Shown here in pieces: positions 21,565 through 32,339 of a DNA stretch of 64,000 nt. The notes below the pieces were generated by a model, which was given only the letters and a program-made list of their open reading frames with translations, was not told where the DNA came from and made no database searches. Made by a program: the position numbers and the translations under genes. Source of the stretch: Bufo bufo (taxonomy: Eukaryota; Chordata; Amphibia; Anura; Bufonidae); contig NC_053389.1 in NCBI RefSeq assembly GCF_905171765.1, positions 218,494,624-218,558,623 on the forward strand. Direction: 5' to 3'. Within the stretch, counting starts at the first letter, position 1. Each line of letters begins with the position of its first letter.

Positions 21565-23333
21565 ACTAGAGACCGAGAGATTAATTGCCAAAGAGAGTAA
21601 AACTAACCCTAAAATGTTCTTCAATTATATAAATGTTAAAAAGTATAAATCTGAAGGTTTTGGCCCTTTAAAGAGTAATGAGGGGGGAGTCGCAGAGAGC
21701 AACGAGGAGAAAGCAAAACTGTTAAATATTTTTTTCTCTAGTGTATTCACTGAGGAAAATAAACTGTCAGATGACATGCAGAATGTAAAAATAAATTCCC
21801 CATTAAAAGTGTCCTGTCTGACCCAGGAAGAAGTACATCAGCGACTTAAAAAGATTAAAATAGACAAATCGCCAGGACCGGGTGGCATAAACCCCCGTAT
21901 CCTAAGGGAATTAAGTAATGTCATAGCCAGACCCTTATTTCTGATATTTGCGGACTCTATACTGACAGGGAATGTTCCACAGGATTGGCGCATGGCAAAT
22001 GTGGTGCCAATATTCAAAGAGGGTCTAAAAACAGAGCCTGGAAACTATAGGCCGGTAAGTTTAACATCTGTTGTGGGTAAACTGTTTGAAGGTTTTCTGA
22101 GAGATGCTATCTTAGAGCATCTCAACGGAAATAAGCAAATAACGCCATATAAGCATGGCTTCGTGAGGGATCGGTCATGCCAAACTAATTTAATCAGTTT
22201 CTATGAGGAGGTAAGTTCTAGACTTGACAGCGGCAAATCAATGGTTGTCGTATATCTGGACTTCTCCAAAGCATTTGACACTGTACCACATAAAAGGCTA
22301 GTATATAAAATGAGAATGCTCGGACTGGGAGAAAACGTCTGTATGTGGGTAAGTAACTGGCTCAATGATAGAAAACAGTGGGTGGTTATTAACGGTACAC
22401 ACTCAGATTGGGTCACTGTCACTAGTGGGGTACCTCAGGGGTCAGTATTGGGCCCTATTCTCTTCAATATATTTATTAATGATCTCGTAGAAGGCTTGCA
22501 TAGTAAAGTATAATTTTTTGCAGATGACACTAAACTGTGTAAAGTAATTTACACTGAAGAGGACAGTATACTACTACAGAGGGATCTGGATAGATTGGAT
22601 GCTTGGGCAGATAAGTGGCAGATGAGGTTTAACACTGACAAATGTAAAGTTATGCACTTGGGAAGGAATAATGCAAGTCACCTGTACATACTAAATGATA
22701 AAACACTCGGTAACACTGACATGGAAAAGGACCTAGGAATTTTAATAAACAGCAAACTAAGTTGCAAAAACCAGTGTCAGGCAGCTGCTGCCAAGGCCAA
22801 TAAGATAATAGGTTGCATCAGAAGGGGCATAGATGCCCGTGATAAGAACATAGTCCTACCACTTTACAAATCGCTAGTCAGACCACACATGGAGTACTGT
22901 GTACAATTCTGGGCTCCTGTAAACAAGGCAGACATAGCAGAGCTGGAGAGGGTCCAGAGGAGGGCAACTAAAGTAATAACTGGAATGGGGCAACTACAGT
23001 ACCCTGAAAGATTATCAAAATTAGGGTTATTCACTTTAGAAAAAAGACGACTGAGGGAAGATCTAATTAAAATGTATAAATATCAGGGGTCAGTATAGAG
23101 ATCTATCCCATCATCTATTTATCCCCAGAACTGTGACTGTGACGAGGGGACATCCTCTGCGTCTGGAGGAAAGAAGGTTTGTACACAAACATAGAAAAGG
23201 ATTCTTTACAGTAAGAGCAGTGAGACTATGGAACTCTCTGCCTGAGGAGGTGGTGATGGTGAGTACAATAAAGGAATTCAAGAGGGGCCTGGATGTATTT
23301 CTGGAGAGTAATAATATTACAGGCTATGGCTAG
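21565..23333 (+). pseudogene. CR1-like LINE reverse transcriptase, nearly complete
   Basis: The ORF from the ATG at 21614 gives 299 codons with RT motif [11 protein letters not shown] (residues 215-224) and motif [15 protein letters not shown] (271-284). An in-frame TAA at 22511-22513 sits immediately before the catalytic FFADDTK box. The same frame then continues through KWQMRF, MEKDLGI, the LVRPHMEYCVQFW block and ERVQRRATK to a stop at 23096-23098. A frame change leads to the last piece (23133-23333) with EERRF and KRGLDVF. One stop and one frameshift are thus the main lesions. The enzyme would perform target-primed reverse transcription. Confidence 0.88.
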
Positions 23334-24936
23334 TGCTACTAGAGAGGGGTCATTGATCCAGGGAGTTATTCTGATTGCCTGATTGGAGTCGGGAAGGAAT
23401 TTTTTATTCCCCTAAAGTGGGGAAAATTGGCTTCTACCTCACAATATTTTTTTTGCCTTCCTCTGGATCAACTTGCAGGATAACAGGCCAAACTGGATAG
23501 ACAAATGTCTTTTTTCGGCCTTATGAACTATGTTACTATGTTACAACATTTCCAGGGCCAGTAATTTGGAAAGTTGCTCATTTAGTGCTATGGCCTGTGG
23601 GTGGGTGACTGGGTATTTGCGCTTGCGTTCAAATGCCTGGGGTAAGGACATATGTACGCTGTGCTGGGACACGGAAGTGGATGTGGTTGCTGATGGTGCT
23701 TGCAAAGGTCCAGGTGCAGGGCGGGAGGCATCCGGGCCTGCGCTTTGGACAGGGATTGGTCAGCATATAACACAGGGGAAGAGGAGACAGTGGTGTGACC
23801 CGCAGACACAGATTGTGGACCTTGGCGTTCGGCCCACCTATTACGGTGCTTTGATGCCAAGTGGTGGATCATGCTGGTGGTGATGAGGTTGCTAGTGTTC
23901 ATGCCCCTGCTCATTTTTGTATGGCACAGATCGCAAATTACAATTCTTTTGTTGTTTCCTCAAAAAAGCGCCAGACTGCGGAACACCTACCCCTTGGCAA
24001 GAGAGATTTTTGCAAGGGTGTGCTCCCGGGAACAGTTGTGGGCCTGTTTGGATTGGCCCGCCTTCTCCCTTTTGCCACCCCACTGCCTCTTACAGCCTGT
24101 TGTGGTGCTGCAGATCCCTCCCCCTCTGTACTGCTGTCCTCGCTCGGCTTGCCAGGTTGGGTCAGTGACTTCATCGTCCACCACCTCCTCTTCCACTTCC
24201 TTACTCTGCTCATCCTCCTGACTTGTTGACCTAACAACAACCTCAGTTATTGACAACTGTGTCTCATCCTCATCATCAACCTCTTAAGACACTAATTGTG
24301 GTTGACTTATTGGCAACTGTGTCTTATCATCATCATCCACCTCGTCAAACACTAATTGCCGTTCCCCACTGTCATCTTTTTGTGACTGTGGATGCTCAAG
24401 AGTTTGGGAATCAGGGCACAAAATCTCATGCCCCTCTTCAAGCAGGCTTGTTGAGAGGCCCATATGAAGGAATGGCGCTGAAAAGAGCTCCTCGGAATAA
24501 CCAAGTGTGGATTCACTTGTTTGGCAAGACTCTCCATTGTGGGAGCAAGGAGGATCAGCGTGAGGATTGTGTTGACTAGACTATTGGCTACTGAGACTGG
24601 ACTTGGTGGAAGACAGGGTGGTGCTTAACCGACTTGAAGCATTATCTGCTGCAATCCAACCGACCACCTGGTCGCACTGGTCTGACTTTGAGAGCATTGT
24701 CCTGCGCCGCCCTGCAAACTGGGACATGAAGCTAGGTATCGTGGATGATTGTTTTTCTTGTGCTCTGGCAGCAGGCACAGTTTCAACGCGCCCAGGGCCA
24801 CGGCCTCTGCGTGCACCATCAGCATCATGGCCACTTCCCTGTCCCTTACTGCTCGCCTTCATATTAAATATTATATATGCTTGAAAGTTTGTCACACGTA
24901 CAGTAGCGTAGGATTTGTAAGTGTATGCGCAAAACA

Positions 24937-25320
24937 ATTACAGGAAATGTCACAGGTATTTTGGATGTGGAAACGTTACACAGGAGATGTACCTCAGGAA
25001 ATGTCACTGTCCGCAGTGGACACTGTCTATGGAAAAAGTACACTGGATGTCACTGATATTTATGGGATGTGTACACGTTACACAGAAGATGTAGCCCAGC
25101 TAATGTCACTGTCCGCAGCGGACACCGTCTACGGTAAAAGTACACTGGATGTCACAGATATTTTTGGGATGCGCACACGTTACACAGGAGAAATACCGCA
25201 GATATTGTCGCTGATGTCAGCAGCGGCTAATAAAAAATTACAGGAAATGTCACAGGTATTTTGGATGTGGAAACGTTACACAGGAGATGTAGCGCAGATA
25301 ATGTCGCTGTCTGCAGCGGC
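24937..25320. repeat. Tandem repeat of about 102 bp upstream of hAT H2
   Basis: GTACACTGGATGTCAC recurs 102 bp apart (25038, 25140), and ACAGGAAATGTCACAGGTA recurs about 302 bp apart (24940, 25242). It lies directly 5' of the hAT start codon, where it may have served as promoter or transposase-binding sequence. The long plus-strand open frame through it is a translation of the repeats. Confidence 0.75.
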
Positions 25321-25329
25321 CTAACTATT

Positions 25330-25620
25330 GCACACTATTTAGCGCTATTGCAAGCTATTTAGTGCAGGATACGCTAAAAATAGATATTGCTGCCACACAC
25401 AACAGTTCTTAAAAGGACTTTTGGGTCTGTAAAGTTTTAGCAATTTAGCGCAGGTTGCGCTTAAAATATATATTGCTGCTGCCACACACAATAGTCCTTA
25501 AAAGAACTTTTCGGTCTGTAAAGTTTTAGCAATTTAGTGCAGGTTGCGCTAAAAATATATATTGCTGCTGCCACACACAACAATAGTCCTTAAAATGACT
25601 TTTGGGTCTCTGACAAGTTT
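25330..25620. repeat. Tandem repeat of about 86-89 bp upstream of hAT H2
   Basis: Three copies of a unit containing TTTAGTGCAGGTTGCGCTAA, then ATTGCTGCTGCCACACACAA and TTTTGGGTCTGTAAAG, starting at 25358, 25444 and 25533. Subterminal tandem repeats of this kind often bind hAT transposase; here that is inference from position. Confidence 0.78.
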
Positions 25621-25786
25621 TTCTACAGAAAAAAAGAACATTTCACGCCCTACACTATCTTTCCCTTCTTCAGCACAGCTCTCCCTGACACTGAGCCGAA
25701 CACGTGTCATTGGGTGCTATATAGCACCCGATAACGCGTTCCGGCCAGCCAATCACTGTAATGCCAGTAACCAACATGGCTACGGC

Positions 25787-26314
25787 TGTCACCGCCAGTT
25801 CTGTGAGAAGGTTGGACAGATGTTCTTCTCTACCTCTTGTATGACCTTCTTTGTTTTGGTTTCACTTTGTCATCAACTTTCCTTCTGCCAGGTGTGACTT
25901 ATTTAGACTAAATGTCTTCCTTTATATTCCCTCCATACTGCCTCACTTTGCGGTTTATACTACTTCCTGGATGAAGTGTTCACTGCTGGAGGCTGCTGCT
26001 GCTGTTTGCTCAGATAAGTCTTTTCCTTTATTGTGTTTCCTTGCTGGCTTGATTCTAGGTGACCCTGACTCCGTCCGTATTAAGTGCAGGGAGCCGGTGG
26101 TCGTGTCCCCTCACTATTATAGGGTTTTCAGGTGTCACACAGTCTTAGATACGTGGGCATGCAATCGTCTACCATTGAGACCCTTGCATGTGTTTAGCAG
26201 TCAGGGAGAGCTCTTAGGGTTTTAAAGGGCTCACCTATATGCTCCTTAGTTTGGGATCAAGCCAGTCGGTTGTTTATTTATAAGTTCCAGCTATCTGCAA
26301 CTTCATCCATGACA
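25787..26314. mobile_element. Solo LTR, 528 bp, TSD ACGGC
   Basis: Begins TGTCACCGCC and ends CCATGACA, with perfect 5 bp duplications ACGGC at 25782-25786 and 26315-26319. Excision joins AACATGGCTACGGC to ATTACAGTGA, restoring a small palindrome with AATCACTGTAATGCC just upstream, which supports the call. TG...CA ends and 5 bp duplication fit Ty3/gypsy. Confidence 0.82.
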
Positions 26315-26819
26315 ACGGCATTACAGTGAAGGGTAGTTCTTACCTGCACTATTATTTACCCCAAAATGATACCAATGTAAACTACAAGTCGCCCTGCAAA
26401 AATCAAGCCCTCACACAACTCCATAGAAAGAAAAATAAAAAAGTTATTGGTCTTGGGATGTGGCGATGCAAAAAGATTTTCTTCTTTTTAAAAAAAAGGG
26501 GTTTTATTACACAAAAGTAGTAAAGCCTAAAAAAAATCTATGTATTTGGTATAACACTGTAATAGTACTATCCCAGAGAATAAAGATATTATGCTATCTA
26601 TACCGCAAAATGAACTCCGTAACATTTATAATGTAAAAACTCAGTGGCAATTAACAACAGCTTGTCCCATAAAAAAAAATAAAAAAACTTCATACAGCTA
26701 CAGAGACGGAATAAAAAAAAGTTATAGCTCTTGGAAGGTGACGATGAAAAAAGGATGAAAAAAGGAAGGAAAACACTTGGTCAGGAAGGCCCAAAACAGG
26801 CTGGTCACTAAGGGGTCAA

Positions 26820-27468
26820 TAGATATAACACTGAATACATTTAAAATGGATACTAGTTGAAAGCCATTAACTGGGATAGTACATTACACAAATCACGTCT
26901 GGGGGAAAAAAGTACAACAAAACCAACTGATTGTCCATCTGACAACTATCATGCTGAACTTAACGGACTGTTGGGGGATGGTACATACTGAAACCACTGA
27001 CTTGAACACCAACAGAGCTGGGGTTCTGACTGTAGATGGCTGTACTTCAAGTGATTACATGATATGAGCGATCCCTGTAAAACAGTGGTCAGCCTCTGAT
27101 CTCAGGAGGTTGCTCATTACTACACTGATGACCAAAGAAGACACGTGAAGGATGAAACCACCAGTCCTATTACACTTACATAGATGACATTCATGTACAT
27201 GCAGTGGTCTTCTCTAAAGTGGTCAGCTCGTATGAGATGGGGCAACAATGTAATTCAGTCTTCACCTTAATCCTCAGCTGATTGGCTGGGTGGGGTCTGT
27301 GCACATAAACTTGATTGGCTGGATAGGTTACTTGTAGACTGAATGAATCAAATTCAACTGGTGCTAGAACTATTTACTGTGAAAAAGGGAGAGAGAGCTG
27401 CATCCCTCACAGTCTGGAAACAGAGTTATTCCCATGACTGCTGCACTGACCACAGAAATACTGGGTAC
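26820..27468. other. Non-coding stretch, no recognised feature
   Basis: No persuasive coding frame or repeat boundary. It lies between the right tip of element K and the left tip of the CGTATTTTT element. Confidence 0.5.
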
Positions 27469-28509
27469 CGTATTTTTCGCCCTATAAGATGCACCGGCCC
27501 ATAAGACGCACCTAGGTTTTTGAGGAGGAAAATAAGAAAAAATATATTTTTAACCAAAAGGTGTGCTTTTGGTGGGTTTGAACTAATGGCGGTCTGTGCA
27601 TGACACTATTATGGGGGATCTGTGGATGATGCACTGTTATGGGGTGGGGGATTTGTGGATGGCACTGTTATGGGGGGATCTGTGGATGGCACTGTTATGT
27701 GGGGGATCTGTGGATGGCACTGTTATGTGGGGAGCTGTGGATGGCATTATGATGGGGGGGTCTGTGGATGGCATTATGATGGTGGGGGGGATCTGTGGAT
27801 GGCATTATGATGGTGGGGGATCTGTGGGTGGCATTATGATGGTGGGGGGGATCTGTCGTTGGCATTATGATGGGGGGGATCTATGGATGGCACTGTTATG
27901 GAGTGGTGGATCTGTGGATGACACTGCTATATGTGTCATCCACAGATCCCCCCATAACAGTCACATCCACAGATCCCCCCATCATAATGCCATCCACAGA
28001 TCCCCCCCACCATCATAATGCCATCCACAGATCCCCCCCACCATCATAATGCCATCCACAGATCCCACCATCATAATGCCATCCACAGACCCCCTTCCCC
28101 CCATCATTATCCCATTCACAGATTCCTAGGGAGGGACTGTAGTAGGCGGGGAGAGCGGCGGGGCAGTGCAGGCACTGTACTCTGGCCCCGCAGCTCAGTA
28201 TGTACTGTATTATATGTAGTGTTAATCATCAGATCTAAACTGAATAATGATGCGCTCCCCCTGCTCCCCATGTGTACCATACTTACCGGTACATGTCACG
28301 CTGCTGTAGTAAGCACTAGCAGCTAGCAGGCAGGCCGGGCGGCCGTAACTCACTGAGGTCATGTGCCTGCTCCGCCTACTACAGTCCCTCCTCACTAATA
28401 CATCGCAGACTGCGATGTAAATTGCCAGCATTCGCCCCATAAGACGCAAGGGGCACTTTTCCCCCACTTTTGGGGGAGAGAAAGTGCGTCTTATGGGGCA
28501 AAAAATACG
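27469..28509. mobile_element. DNA transposon-like element with CGTATTTTT...AAAAATACG ends
   Basis: Left end CGTATTTTTCGCCCTATAAG and right end CTTATGGGGCAAAAAATACG are inverted over about 28 bp with a few mismatches, flanked by TA-containing sequence (GGGTAC / TAAAT). Inside are a large minisatellite and a GC-rich segment (28127-28390). No transposase, so non-autonomous. I know such CGCCCTATAAGACGCAC ends from vertebrate repeats but cannot name the superfamily safely. Confidence 0.7.
27600..28125. repeat. Inverted minisatellite pair, unit about 25-28 bp
   Basis: From 27600 to about 27932 the unit GGGGATCTGTGGATGGCACT plus GTTAT (or ATTATGATGG) repeats about a dozen times. From about 27935 to 28125 the same unit repeats in the opposite orientation, so the transcript could fold into a long hairpin. 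The unit is the same as at 2267-2456. Confidence 0.88.
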
Positions 28510-29646
28510 TAAATAAAAGCTAACTGCTTGTCCTGTGACATGTCTTTCATGATCAAGTTTTTTGTGGATCTCCTACAGCTTCTATGAGAATATCAGAAAC
28601 TGTGTGGAGAGGTCAGAATGAGAAAGTGGGAATTCATCATCCCACAGAATCACCAGCATTAGGAGCTCAGATTCTCCAGGCAACTGCTCCAATAAAAATT
28701 CATTAACAATCCTATAACACTAGGACTGGTGACAATGTGTAAAACTTCTTCTAATTACTGGTTAATTGCTGTGAATATTACAACAACGGGGGAGGGGTCA
28801 CTGCAGATGACAGCTCTTACTGTTAACACGCCATAATTAATACTGCGATGAGAGGATGTGGCCTTTATATGACTTGTAGATTTAAAATGCAGCTTCTTCA
28901 TGTAAGTATTTGAAACTGTAAGAAATGTGAGAAGATACCGAAAAGTGCCATATTTCAGCACAAATTACCAATGACTTATTACACAGAAATGTCCAGGAAG
29001 TGTGGAGTCAGCGATTGGGGTTAATGTCCCCAGATCTGTATTTAAATTTCGCTGCTTGACGCAGTGGTGATTAAATCCTCGTCAGTTTAATTGTCATCGT
29101 ATTTTATTTCTCTTCTGTCATTTCTTTCCTCTGTTCCTTTGCTATAAGATTTCAGGTGAAGGAAGAAGCAGCTTTACTTATGAGCAATATTCACCAGGTC
29201 TTGACTACACAATGTAAAACATCTTATGGGACTAGAGATTAACAAATTTATTGAAATTAATTTCTAGTTTGATTTAAAAAAAATTATTAGCAGGGTATGA
29301 ATAAATTTGACCCGAATCGAAAATACTCAAATTACCCTGAAAAGTGGTGTTACACACACATGTTGTCTTCTTAACTACAAGACAGCATTAGTAATGTGAC
29401 AGTGACATATATAGCTATGTATAGCTGTAACTGCATGGCTGTTGATGGTAACAAACAGCCTGTTTAAAAACACACTATACTGTCAGATTTGTTATGCTTT
29501 TTAATAAAAAAAAAAACTGTCCAAAATTATCCGTTTATACACACACAGAGGTATCAGAAGAAGCATTAGCTTGTTTTGAACAAGCGGTCCAAAATGTATC
29601 CCTTTTTGGGGAGTAGCAACAGTTTATTTTTATGTTAAATAAAATG

Positions 29647-29677
<31 letters not shown>

Positions 29678-29900
29678 TCTAACTCAACCATTTCCACCAT
29701 ATAGTGTGCATGGAATAAGAAGAAGAAATGGCTTTTGTTTTTACAAAAGCAATGAAAAAAATTATCCCTTTTTTTTGGAGAACAACAGCAGCACAGTGTG
29801 GAACTTCAGGAAAAGAAAGTAAAGTACAGCCCCAATTATGCAGACTCGGGTTCCAGGATGCACGTCTTAGGGGCCCAGTCTGATGCCTCCTCAATAACAG
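28510..29900. other. Non-coding AT-rich stretch with a TA microsatellite
   Basis: Contains (TA)n at about 29648-29678. No supported gene. Small open frames lack family resemblance. Confidence 0.5.
29648..29678. repeat. (TA)n microsatellite
   Basis: About fifteen TA dinucleotides in a row, preceded by ATGTATG. Confidence 0.95.
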
Positions 29901-30568
29901 CAAAAAAAGGAAAGATGAAGACAGCATCCACTAGTAGTGGTGATGAGGTTCTTTAATCCATAAACAATTGTATTAAACACCCAAATACATGCAACGTTTT
30001 GGCTGACACTCAGCCTTCTTCAAGCATGCATACACATGTGCAAACCCAACATTTAAAGCCCAAACCATGTGACATCACTGGGGTTAACCCGGAAACTATT
30101 TGCTCTGAACTTGATAATGAGCGATCAAAATCATTTCACAGCATGTAGTACATCATAGTATATCCATAAAGTGTCCATAAAGTCATGTGAGCGCTGCGAC
30201 GTCAGTGGTCATGTGATACATATTTCTGGGCATGCGCAAAGGGGACAAGGATGAGGATCCTTCATACTGAGCAGGTCCGGAAGGTTCATATGGGGAAATT
30301 GACAGGGTCATATTAAGGTAACATTCCTATGTAATATTATTTGTCTGATAATGTACTTTATGGACACTTGATGGATATACTATGATGTACTACATGCTAT
30401 GAAACGATTTTTATCGCTCATTATCAAGTTCCGAGCAAATTGTTTCCGGGTTAACCCCAGTGATGTCACATGGCTTGGACTTTAAATGTTGGGTTTGCAC
30501 ATGTGTATGCATGCTTAAAGAAGGCTGAGTGTCAGCTGAAACATTGCATGTATTTCGGTGTTTAATAC

Positions 30569-32064
30569 TGTAATGGCACCCTGTGCATAAAGGGGGGTAA
30601 AAGCCGTTTAAGAGATATTCCCTTTCCAGATGCAAAGGCAGCAACTAAAGACACCAATCTCCTGAACTGGAAACCATATGAATGCTGCATGAGCCAGGTT
30701 TTTCTCTACCTCATGGGGGTCATTCCAATCCTGCCTAGCCTCCCTCTCGTAGAAAATGTCCTGAAGTCTGTACTGTGCAGGGCTCCCAAAGTCAGGCTCT
30801 GCAAAGGACTCCCATAACAAGCCAGGACCATCAAACTCCTCTCCCTCTGGCTTGTCATGCTCAGCTGTCCAGGGTATATACTGTGCCATATACCACCAGA
30901 GCGCCTGGTAGGCATCCTCCAGCCACACCCAGTGCTCTAGTTCCTTCACCCATTCCTCCAGGGGCTGCTCTCCCAGGAAGGGCATCCGCAGGGCCACTTG
31001 CTTCTGCAATCGCTGCTCTTCACTGGGGAGACTCTCGCCTCGCTGGTATTGTACATTATCCAGGGCCTTGTACCAGATGCCTTTCCTTAATGGATCCCGA
31101 CCATCCAGGTCTTCCTCATCGTATGCCTTTTCTGGTTCCATCCTGCTGCTGTCAGGGTCGCTGTACTGGGACATGCGTTGCCCTCAAATTGTAATTCCAC
31201 GGAATGATGTTACTTTGAAGCTGTCCTTCTGGGCTGTGAGAACCATCCCGTCGCTTGCCACCAATTGTTACGACACCCCGGGCATCAAAGGGGGTAAAAG
31301 CCATTTAAGAGATATTCCCTTTCCAGATGCAAAGGCAGCTACTAAAGACACCAATCTCCCGAGCTGGAAACCATGAATGCTGCATACAGCCGAATAGGAA
31401 AAACCATAGGAAAGGTTTACACTCCTAGCAGTCGAACTGGAGCAGCATACAATCCCCTCAAGAACGAGACCAAGCTCTGTGTTGAGGGTAAAGCAGTGGA
31501 CAGCCAGAGCTGTGTGTTTATTGTTCTTATATACACATTCTTACACATTAGTACCACCCACAGGGTTTTGTAAAACAACCAGTAACCACGTACAATACAC
31601 TCAGACACTCTTACACAAAATCCTCCCCTCTGCCTGTGATACAATTACCTTACACAATGGGTTAATGTAATTATAACAGACAGGAGAATACACAGTTTTA
31701 CACAATGTCTTCTGTCCTGGAGACAATTGGGAAGTAATCCAATTTATCTCTAAGGGCAGAGGCAAAACTCCATTAGCCACATGGTAGCAAAAGACAATAA
31801 AAGACATATAAATATTTAACTGTGCAGCTATTGCATAAAACATAGACATTTAACATAACCCCAGATAGCTCAGGTCTGAGTGCATTCAATTAGGTGAATG
31901 GCACTCAGACTACACGAATACAGTTCAATTGCCATGGAGCCAAATTCTTTCACACAGTCTTTGCAGGGGAAAATCATGCGTTTCAACATGGGGCCATAGT
32001 CTAAAGGAAGCAGGCGTGCAACCAGGCTTCTCCAATGCAATGTGGCGAGATTGGTCTTGTCACA
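30569..32064 (-). mobile_element. Internally deleted LTR retrotransposon, TSD AATAC
   Basis: Flanked by the 5 bp duplication AATAC (30564-30568, 32065-32069). The right LTR (31266-32064, 799 bp) is complete: TGTTACGACACC...CTTGTCACA. The left LTR is reduced to its first 120 bp or so (30569-30691), sharing GATATTCCCTTTCCAGATGC and later blocks with the right one. Between them is a fragment of gag. Next to the right LTR on the minus strand lies TGGTGGCAAGCGACGGGA, placed where a primer-binding site should be. The deletion removed pol and the rest of the 3' LTR. Confidence 0.85.
30608..31174 (-). pseudogene. Gag-like N-terminal fragment fused to LTR sequence
   Basis: ATG at 31174, 92 bp downstream of the 5' LTR. 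An acidic start rich in Glu and Asp is followed by a helical, Trp-rich region (EEWVKELEHWVWLEDAYQAL, WESFAEPDF, EREARQDWNDP) that looks like a retroelement gag rather than an enzyme. I do not recognise the precise family. After roughly residue 160 the frame runs into the left LTR remnant, so the last 25 or so residues are not gag. Protease, RT and integrase are missing. Confidence 0.6.
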
Positions 32065-32339
32065 AATACAATTTTTTGGGATTAAAGAACCTCATCATCA
32101 CTATACTAGTGGATGCTGTCTTCGTCTTTCAGGTTTTTTTTTAAGTATGGAACTTGACAGACTAAGCAAGAGATGTACAAATGTGTTGGGGCAGTAGTAG
32201 TAGCAGCAGCATGGGAACAGCAGAGACCTGACGAACAAGGAAGGATATGTGCAGCTATTTAGGATTAGTATTAGTGGCATTGTTAATGTTTTGCTCCTGG
32301 TGGTGGAACATTTTTTTTCTTCTTGTATACTACAAATTA

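Larger units (their letters stand above)
20358..23544 (+). mobile_element. CR1-like LINE inserted in hAT pseudogene H2
   Basis: The LINE starts in the ORF2 region just before the codons for GSTEALKNYKEKNRTCKKQ (20375-20459). It is interrupted by a solo LTR, continues at 21565 with [17 protein letters not shown], and runs through the RT to a 3' end of AACTATGTTACTATGTTAC. The endonuclease domain is absent, i.e. the copy is 5' truncated. The tail shows the octamer repeat typical of CR1/L2-group LINEs. It lies between codons of the hAT gene, which resumes at 23545. Confidence 0.88.
18294..24862 (-). pseudogene. hAT (BED-finger) transposase pseudogene H2, split by a LINE
   Basis: Minus-strand gene beginning at an ATG (about 24862) with a basic Gly/Arg-rich N-terminus. 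A BED-finger end reads MNTSNLITTSMIHHLASKH (about 23.9 kb), followed by the segment ALNEQLSKLLALEM at 23.55 kb. The CR1-like LINE interrupts there. The gene resumes at about 20357 with VDTEAFRILM, then the hAT core VHLTTDTWTS...ISLTAHWV (20.1-20.2 kb), a block with FEESTQMVSGDNAIISV (19.3 kb), DPCYKEYFSS (18.85 kb) and the C-terminal dimerisation region with LACPAASVLSARVFSAAG (18.4 kb). Domain order is complete, but several frameshifts are present besides the insertion. It is the best preserved of the three hAT genes here. Confidence 0.82.
17448..26815. mobile_element. TTAA-type DNA transposon K, split by a hAT element
   Basis: Left tip CCCCTTAGTGACTACC (17448) and right tip CTGGTCACTAAGGGG (ends 26815) are inverted; flanks CTAA and TCAA look like a decayed TTAA duplication, as in piggyBac and Kolobok elements. 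Left body (17.45-18.1 kb) includes GGTATTGCCACGTCTGTAACG; right body (26.36-26.81 kb) includes the matching continuation CAAGCCCTCACACA and several AATAAAAAAGTTAT tracts. The break between them is filled by the hAT element H2 and its own insertions. No transposase for K itself is visible, so it is non-autonomous. Confidence 0.65.
29902..32140. mobile_element. Large palindromic repeat, split by an LTR retrotransposon
   Basis: Left arm 29902-30182 is inverted against 30354-30568 plus 32070-32140, with a spacer of about 170 bp. Arms differ by scattered point changes, so the palindrome is not recent. Both arms carry the block GAAGAAGGCTGAGTGTCAGC followed by CAAAACG or TGAAACA, which looks like a decayed hammerhead core (CUGANGA-stem II-GAAA). 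This suggests descent from a Penelope-type pseudo-LTR, with only moderate support. Confidence 0.68.

Noticed and set aside
20407..21600. Several short frames between 20.4 and 21.6 kb as host genes
   Set aside because: They lie within a solo LTR defined by TG...CA ends and a 5 bp duplication and show no protein-family likeness.
24749..25324. Plus-strand 191-codon frame with internal repeats
   Set aside because: The repeats are the 102 bp DNA units, and the 5' part is antisense to the hAT N-terminus.
18090..26326. GCATTACA at 18090 and 26318 as an 8 bp duplication for hAT H2
   Set aside because: The adjacent sequences do not form hAT-type inverted tips, and at the right the octamer is part of a local palindrome (AATCACTGTAATGCC). 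Chance match more likely.
27596..28049. Gly/Trp-rich and Pro/His-rich open frames
   Set aside because: They follow the inverted minisatellite units in different frames and have no codon bias or family likeness.
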